A stretch of 38,325 nucleotides of DNA. Source: Alphaproteobacteria bacterium. Its GTDB lineage: Bacteria > Pseudomonadota > Alphaproteobacteria > DSM-16000 > Inquilinaceae. A program made the position numbers and the translations under genes. The notes beneath the pieces were generated by a model that saw only the letters and a list, made by a program, of their open reading frames with translations, was not told where the DNA came from and searched no databases. Positions 33,622-38,325 of the stretch are shown piece by piece; positions within the stretch are counted from its first letter, which is position 1; each line of letters starts with the position of its first letter. The stretch covers positions 1 through 38,325 of the forward strand of contig JANQKE010000072.1 of NCBI GenBank assembly GCA_028281265.1. Reading direction: 5' to 3'.

Positions 33622-35937
33622 TCACGTCAGCGGCGTGACCGTCCCGACGGGCAGGTCCTTGCGGATATGCTGGGCACCGCCGGTCGTCCGCACCCGGGCA
33701 TGGTAGGCGAGGGTGTGCGGGCCCTCGACGCGCATGGTCAGGGGACCCCCATCGGCAGGGGACGCGGTCACCCGCACGGTTGCGCCGTCGGGGAGGGTGA
33801 AGACCCGGTCCACGCCGCGGTCGAGCAGGATCTCGAAGGTCAGACTGTCCCACCGCTCACCGGTGTGCCGGGTCGGCGGCGCGAGCGGCAGGACCCCGTC
33901 GGCCCGCAGATAGACCGGCATGTCGGCCAGGGGCAGCGCCTGACGGCGCAGCCAGCGGCCCCCCTCGGTCAGGCCCCCGTCGGGGAAGCCGGCCCAGATC
34001 CCGTCGGGCAGGTAGACCTCCACATCGCCGCGTTCGTTGGTCACCGGGGCGATCAGGAGATCGGGGCCCAGGCAATACTGGGTGTCGAGCGTTCGGCAGG
34101 TCGGGTCGTCGGGGAACTCCAGGAACGGGGCCCGCATCAGCGGCAGGCCGCTGCGTCCGGCCTCCACCCCCAGGGCGTAGAGATAGGGCAGCAGCCGGTA
34201 GCGCAGCCGCGCCCAGTCCCGGAAGATGGCACACGCCTGCTCGCTGAACTCCCACGGCTCCCGCGGGGTGGTGCCGTGCAGGCGGGCGTGGGAACTCATC
34301 AGACCGAACTGCGCCCAGCGCACGAACAGCGCGGGCGCGGGCGCGGGGCCGGCGAAGCCGCCGATATCGTGGCTCCAGAACGGCACGCCGGACAGCCCGT
34401 AGCTCAGCGCCGCGCGCACGGTGCTGGCGAGCGCGGCGAACGTGGTGACCGGATCGCCGCCCCAATGGATCGGAAAACGCTGGCCGCCGGCCCAGGACGA
34501 CCGGCCCCACACGACGTAGTCGCCGGTCACCTCGGCCGTCACCTCGGCCACGGCCTTGTGGTACAGAAGCGGGTAGAGATTGTGGACCTCCCGCCCGGTC
34601 CGGCCGTCATGGAAGCGGGCGCCCCGGGGCACGTCCTCCCCGAAATCGGTCTTGAACACCGATACGCCGTCGTTCAGTCGGGCGCGGTGGAGGTCCTGCC
34701 ACCAGGCCACCGCGTCGGGATTGGTGAAGTCGATCAGCGTGCCCGGGGTGACCAGCGGCTGCGTGTAGACATGGACCAGGGAGCCGACCCCGCGGAAGCC
34801 TTCCATATGATGGGTCGGCACGGGCAGCGTGGTCTGCACGTCGCAGGGCTGCCCGTCCTCGGTACGGACCAGATAGCCCTTGCCCCACGCCTCCTGCCAC
34901 AGCGGCGAGGTGCGGGAGAGGTAGGGGTACTCCCACACGCACAGCCGGAACCCCAGGTCCCGCAGCCGCGCGATCGCGGCCGCCGGGTCGGGGAACCGCC
35001 CTTCGTCCCACTGCATGTCGGACAGCCGGTCGCTGCCCATCCAGTAGGTATCGGTGTTGACCACGTCCGAGGGGATGTCGTGGTCCCGCATGCCTTGGCA
35101 GGCCTCGAACAGCGTGTCCCAGCTCTCGTAATAGAAGCGGGACAGCCACAGCCCGTAGGTCCAGAGCGGGGGCGGCGGAGCGTATCCGGTCAGCTCGCCG
35201 TACCGCAGCAGCACGTCCTTGGGCGTCGGCCCGTCGATGACGAAGAGGTCGAGTGCCGGCTCCTCGATCACCGCGACATAGGATAGGATCGACCATGTCG
35301 GGTTGGCGACCTCGTGCCGGACGGTGCAGGTCGTGTTGAAGAACACGCCGTAGCCCCGCGTGGAGATCGCGAAGGGCACGTTCTTGTAGGCCTGCTCGGA
35401 CGTCGCCCCGCCGGCGTTGGAGTTCGAGGAGACGATCGACAGCCCGGTCTTGTCGAGATGGGTGAACTTCTCCCCCAGGCCCAGGAACCGCTCCCCCTGG
35501 TCGACCTCGAAGGCAGCCGTCAGCCGGTCGCCGTCGGCGTGCAGGCCGAGCGGCAGCACCCGCTCCCGGCCCTTCTGGTCGACATCCCCGACCGAACTCG
35601 CCCACAGCAGCGTCCCGTCGGCGCGACGGGTGACGGATATCCGCCAGCGCGCCCGGTCGATGCGGATGTGCAACCCGCCGCCGGCGACGGTGACGGCCGT
35701 CTCGTCCCAGCCGACATCGAGGTCCGCGGGCGGCCGCGCCTCGGCCAGGTCCGGAACGCCGTTGCCGCTGTCGCCGACCCGGATGCGGACGACCCCATCG
35801 GCAGCGAGGGTGACAGCTCCGGCCAGCGGCCACACCCCATCGACGGCGATCGAGAAAGTGCACCCGTCGGGTCGGCGGACGGGGGCGTCGACCCGGCCGG
35901 CGATACGGTAGGCGGCGAACGCGGCGTTGAGCGGCAT
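33622..35937 (-). CDS. GH31 alpha-xylosidase, YicI-type
   Basis: This 771-residue enzyme is the length of E. coli YicI. Its nucleophile D431 lies in VFKTDFGEDVPRG, the KTDFGE form typical of YicI alpha-xylosidases, and acid/base D495 in WAGGQRFPIHWGGDPVTTF. It also has GLGEKFTHLDKTG (about 153-165), WTYGLWLSRFYYESWD and the final FLEFPDDPTCR block. Such enzymes release alpha-xylose from the non-reducing end of isoprimeverose-type sugars and xyloglucan fragments. It heads the minus-strand operon with the second GH31 and the binding protein, and is divergent from the LacI gene. No signal peptide is seen, so it is cytoplasmic. Confidence 0.93.
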   Translation of the reverse strand: MPLNAAFAAYRIAGRVDAPVRRPDGCTFSIAVDGVWPLAGAVTLAADGVVRIRVGDSGNGVPDLAEARPPADLDVGWDETAVTVAGGGLHIRIDRARWRISVTRRADGTLLWASSVGDVDQKGRERVLPLGLHADGDRLTAAFEVDQGERFLGLGEKFTHLDKTGLSIVSSNSNAGGATSEQAYKNVPFAISTRGYGVFFNTTCTVRHEVANPTWSILSYVAVIEEPALDLFVIDGPTPKDVLLRYGELTGYAPPPPLWTYGLWLSRFYYESWDTLFEACQGMRDHDIPSDVVNTDTYWMGSDRLSDMQWDEGRFPDPAAAIARLRDLGFRLCVWEYPYLSRTSPLWQEAWGKGYLVRTEDGQPCDVQTTLPVPTHHMEGFRGVGSLVHVYTQPLVTPGTLIDFTNPDAVAWWQDLHRARLNDGVSVFKTDFGEDVPRGARFHDGRTGREVHNLYPLLYHKAVAEVTAEVTGDYVVWGRSSWAGGQRFPIHWGGDPVTTFAALASTVRAALSYGLSGVPFWSHDIGGFAGPAPAPALFVRWAQFGLMSSHARLHGTTPREPWEFSEQACAIFRDWARLRYRLLPYLYALGVEAGRSGLPLMRAPFLEFPDDPTCRTLDTQYCLGPDLLIAPVTNERGDVEVYLPDGIWAGFPDGGLTEGGRWLRRQALPLADMPVYLRADGVLPLAPPTRHTGERWDSLTFEILLDRGVDRVFTLPDGATVRVTASPADGGPLTMRVEGPHTLAYHARVRTTGGAQHIRKDLPVGTVTPLT

Positions 35938-36169
35938 GGCGGAACCGACGTGAATGGCGGGATCAGATCGGATGCGGGGGCGAGGCGGGCGAGGGCCGAC
36001 CGCGCTCGCCGACGGGGCGCGGGCGCCGCCGCAACGGGTCTGCCGAAAGCGGGATCGGCCGTTGCCCGTCCCGTTCGATCCCGAACCGGTGTCCGATCAT
36101 GCGGCCTTACCCGTCGGCTTGCGGTGCTGCTGTTGGAACTATCGAACCAGCTTGGCCGGCACAGTGTAA

Positions 36170-36183
36170 CAGAAACGTTTTTG
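36170..36183. promoter_or_regulatory. LacI-type operator between the LacI and GH31 genes
   Basis: CAGAAACGTTTTTG is a near-perfect 14-bp palindrome centred on CG, in the 338-bp divergent gap 35938-36275. On the minus strand it fills the 15-bp space between a TTGCAT (36184-36189) and TACACT (36163-36168), a possible promoter for the GH31 operon. A weaker look-alike, CAGAAACCGTTGTTG, lies at about 36230. I see nothing else in this gap. Confidence 0.62.
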
Positions 36184-36275
36184 ATGCAATGCCGAACCGG
36201 CCTTCCCCGGTCGCTGTCGGGCAATCGCGCAGAAACCGTTGTTGCCGGGTGCGGGGCTCGGGCTAAGCAGGGGCG

Positions 36276-37382
36276 ATGACGGACGATGTCGCCCCCTCGC
36301 CGGCCCCGGAGCCGGCCGCCGCCGCCGCACCGGTTGCCGGGTACCGCCGACCGGGCACCGGACGGGTCGGGATTCGCGAACTGGCCCGGGCGCTCGACCT
36401 GTCGGTCAGCACGGTGTCCCGCGCGCTCAACGGCTATGCCGATGTCAGCGCGGCCACCCGGGCACGGGTCGAACGGGGGGCGCGGGAGCTGGGATATGCC
36501 CCCAAGGCCTTCGCCCGCAGGCTCGCCTCCGGACAGCCGCAGGCGGTCGCCCTGGTGCTGCCGGCGAGCCCCGACAGTTTCGGCGATCCGTTCTTCCTGA
36601 CGCTGATGTCGGGGCTGGGGGAGGTCCTGTCGGCCGCGGGGCTCGATATGGTGGTCTCGTGCGTGCCTTCGGGGCCGGCGGAGACGCAGCACTACGACGA
36701 TCTGATCCGGCGGGGCGCGGTCGACGGGGCGGTGCTGTGCCGGATGCGGCGCGACGACGCCCGCGTCCGCTTGCTGCACCAGGCGGGACTGCCCTTCGTC
36801 TGCCTGGGCTCCACCGACGCGGATCGGCCGGCGGCGCGGATCGATTTCGATCTGGAGACCGGGTTCCGCCGGCTGGCCGGCCGGCTGCTCGCCGCCGGGC
36901 ACACGCGGATCGCCTTCATCGAACCGCCGGCGGGCCTGCGGACGGGGGAGGACCGGAAACGCGGCGTGCTCGGCGCGTTCGCCGACCATCACCTCGCCCC
37001 CGACGAACGCCTGTTCGTGGCCGGCGGGTTCGACACCGCCAGCGGCTATCGGAAGACCCGGGAGCTGATGAGCCGGTCCGATCCGCCGACCGCGATCATG
37101 GCGGCCAACGATCTCTGCGCGCTGGGGGTCCTCCAGGCCCTGTCCGACGACGGTTTGCGGGCCGGCGACGATGTCGCGGTCACCGGCTGCGACGACATGG
37201 CGCTGGCCCGGTACACCAGCCCGGCGCTGACGACGTTGACGCTGCCGGTGGCCGAGGCCGCCCGGCGCCTCGGCGCGATGCTGCTGACCCGGATGCGGGG
37301 GCCGCCCGAGGTGCCGCCCGATCCGCTGGTGATGCCGGTCGAGCCGGTGTGGCGCGTCTCCCACCTGTGCGGCGCGCTGTAA
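36276..37382 (+). CDS. LacI-family transcriptional regulator
   Basis: This 368-residue regulator begins with a proline/alanine-rich tail of about 30 residues, then a LacI helix-turn-helix (IRELARALDLSVSTVSRALN) with hinge helix YAPKAFARRLASG, and a periplasmic-binding-like sensor domain (LVLPASPDSFGDPFF, GLPFVCLGSTD, TAIMAANDLCALGVLQAL, DVAVTGCDDMALARYTSPALTTL). It should bind a sugar from the GH31 pathway and repress the divergent operon and itself through the two CG-centred operators. It is typical in length apart from the N-terminal extension. The cysteine in VTGCDDM replaces the more usual phenylalanine in this family. Confidence 0.93.
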   Translation: MTDDVAPSPAPEPAAAAAPVAGYRRPGTGRVGIRELARALDLSVSTVSRALNGYADVSAATRARVERGARELGYAPKAFARRLASGQPQAVALVLPASPDSFGDPFFLTLMSGLGEVLSAAGLDMVVSCVPSGPAETQHYDDLIRRGAVDGAVLCRMRRDDARVRLLHQAGLPFVCLGSTDADRPAARIDFDLETGFRRLAGRLLAAGHTRIAFIEPPAGLRTGEDRKRGVLGAFADHHLAPDERLFVAGGFDTASGYRKTRELMSRSDPPTAIMAANDLCALGVLQALSDDGLRAGDDVAVTGCDDMALARYTSPALTTLTLPVAEAARRLGAMLLTRMRGPPEVPPDPLVMPVEPVWRVSHLCGAL

Positions 37383-37396
37383 CACCGAGATGTGCC

Positions 37397-37426
37397 GCGC
37401 TCGCCGCGTCCGGACGCAGCGAGCGC
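37397..37426. terminator. Strong cruciform after the LacI gene
   Basis: GCGCTCGC (37397-37404) pairs with GCGAGCGC (37419-37426), and between them GCGTCCGGACGC is itself a perfect palindrome. No T-tract follows. It lies 15 bp beyond the LacI stop, with the convergent stress-protein gene further right, so a transcription stop is likely. Confidence 0.5.
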
Positions 37427-37543
37427 GCCGGCGCGCCCCAAGGCGGCATCGTCGACGACACGGGGGCTCCCCGGTCATGGACCATTGCGGTTCGGCAGAC
37501 CGATACCCGGCCGGGATATCCCCTCAGAGCCCGGCGTGTCGGA

Positions 37544-37999
37544 TCACTTGACCGCGATGCAGGTGCACGGGGCCAGGTGCATCACCTTGTGCGATACGCT
37601 GCCCAGCAGCAGGCCCTGCACCTCGCCCAAACCCCGGCTGCCCAGAACGATGACGTCGGCCTCTTCGGCTTTGGCCGTGTTGACGATTTCGGTCGTCGGG
37701 TTGCCTTCGGCCACCCTGGTGCGGATCGTGCCGATGCCCAGGGTCTGCGACCGCGACACCGCCTCGCTGGTGATCTTGTCCCCCAAAGCCTTGCTGCCGT
37801 GGAACAAGGAGTAGTAGTCGCCGCGCGGGATCCCTTCGAGTTCGGCCCATTGCTCGAAGCCTTCGGGAATCGGTTCGACCGGAACCACGTGCAGGACCAG
37901 CATCTCGGCGTTCTCGGCCTTGGCGAGATTGGCGGCGAAGGCCAGGGCCTTCCATCCATGCTCCGAGCCGTCGACGGCGACGACGATCGTCTTGCTCAT
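37544..37999 (-). CDS. Universal stress protein (UspA family)
   Basis: This 151-residue protein has the Usp fold: the start SKTIVVAVDGSEHGWKALAFA, and an ATP-binding G-2x-G-9x-G-S loop in GSRGLGEVQGLLLGSVSHKV near the C-terminus, marking the ATP-binding subgroup. The final HLAPCTCIAVK matches the usual last strand. Such proteins help survive starvation or oxidative stress. GGGAG lies close to the ATG. It is monocistronic, followed by a gap with a cruciform and preceded by repeat DNA. Confidence 0.93.
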   Translation of the reverse strand: MSKTIVVAVDGSEHGWKALAFAANLAKAENAEMLVLHVVPVEPIPEGFEQWAELEGIPRGDYYSLFHGSKALGDKITSEAVSRSQTLGIGTIRTRVAEGNPTTEIVNTAKAEEADVIVLGSRGLGEVQGLLLGSVSHKVMHLAPCTCIAVK

Positions 38000-38133
38000 C
38001 TCCCGCGCCCTTTCCTTGTTCGTTGAAGACAGCCCGCCCCGGCGGGCGTTGCGTCACGGGCGGGTTTCGATACGGTGCAGCGTAGAACCGCCCGCCGGCC
38101 GGGAGAAGGCCGTCCCGCGCTATCGCCGGCAGG

Positions 38134-38190
38134 ATTGATCTAGAGCATCCTGCGTCCGAACGGAGGCAGGGAGGAGGCTCCAACCCTTTG
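38134..38190. repeat. Element B, half copy fused to element A
   Basis: It begins TTGATCTAGAGCATCCTGCG, matching the junction of the tandem copies at 30131-30150, continues GTCCGAACGGAGGCAG and ends with a GGCTCC-AACCCTTTGAT tract, then passes directly into element A. The second hairpin is missing. Confidence 0.75.
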
Positions 38191-38195
38191 ATCTG

Positions 38196-38289
38196 GAGCG
38201 TTTTCAGGGACTATCGGGTGGATCTGCCGAGGGGGATGGGCCCTGATGCCAGGAGGGAGGAGGAAGGACATGCCCGGGCATATTCGACG
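38196..38289. repeat. Element A, long copy (right end of window)
   Basis: This is the inverted counterpart of 1-94, four mismatches by eye. It starts GAGCGTTTTCAGGGACTATC and ends near TATTCGACG. The remaining bases to the window end show no gene I can support. Confidence 0.85.
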
Positions 38290-38325
38290 ACGAGCGACGC
38301 CGCAGCAGGGCCCATCCGCCCGGCC

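Noticed and set aside
31962-35286. Plus-strand frames of 558 and 575 codons opposite the GH31 genes
   Set aside because: Both are antisense to genes with complete catalytic motifs and show no recognisable domains.
35520-37478. 652-codon minus-strand frame across the LacI gene and promoter
   Set aside because: It spans a divergent promoter, is antisense to LacI and out of frame with the GH31 gene; the translation is Arg/Gly/Pro-rich without homology that I can see.

Overview
The window is very GC-rich (roughly 70% by eye) and densely coding. It looks like chromosome from an alphaproteobacterium, probably of Rhodospirillales type. The pointers are a DUF1465/RcdA-family protein (a family I associate with Alphaproteobacteria), an Hsp20 gene behind a ROSE-like RNA thermometer, TAXI-type TRAP transport genes, and the style of the rpsD, trmJ and lipB genes. 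I see no phage, plasmid, transposase or CRISPR genes.

Layout. (1) 94-9081 is a catabolic block. On the minus strand, a TAXI-TRAP binding protein and fused permease are followed by an FAD monooxygenase and an isochorismatase-fold amidohydrolase. An HMG-CoA-lyase-family enzyme lies upstream on the same strand. Divergently, a class III CoA-transferase, a two-cysteine maleate isomerase/racemase-family enzyme and an SDR form a tight plus-strand operon. The same perfect 12-bp palindrome sits in both promoter regions, suggesting one (unseen, off-window) regulator. The set suggests uptake, hydroxylation, deamidation, cis-trans isomerisation, CoA activation and C-C cleavage of an organic acid; the substrate is unknown. 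(2) 9100-19500 is mostly housekeeping: rpsD with a strong promoter and terminator, trmJ, a methyltransferase, a molybdopterin-oxidoreductase/pentapeptide-repeat fusion coupled to a GH13 glucosidase, lipB, tRNA-Leu(GAG), an RcdA-like protein, a heat-shock gene with sigma-32 promoter and RNA thermometer, and an RlmD/TrmA-type RNA methyltransferase. (3) 19500-30000 holds lactate dehydrogenase with a divergent DeoR regulator, a solo Hpt protein, a lytic transglycosylase lipoprotein, a DUF418 membrane protein, a di-iron ferritin-like protein with a small partner, and a group of NAD(P)-binding and small membrane proteins around an AraC regulator. (4) 30239-37382 is an alpha-glycoside locus: a LacI regulator divergent from two GH31 enzymes and an ABC sugar-binding protein, but no permease or ATPase genes. 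Two near-identical LacI-type operators are present. A universal stress protein follows.

Two repeat families thread the window. Element A has the core AGCG(T/G)TTTCAGGG and abuts the stop codons of four minus-strand genes. A 94-bp version lies at both window ends in inverted orientation. Element B, about 100 bp and made of two nested hairpins, is tandem at 30039-30241 directly after the sugar-binding protein stop codon. It recurs after the DeoR gene and is joined to element A at the right end. These repeats, the shared palindrome, and the molybdopterin/pentapeptide fusion are the least ordinary features.

All functional calls rest on reading motifs and family resemblance; no database search was run.
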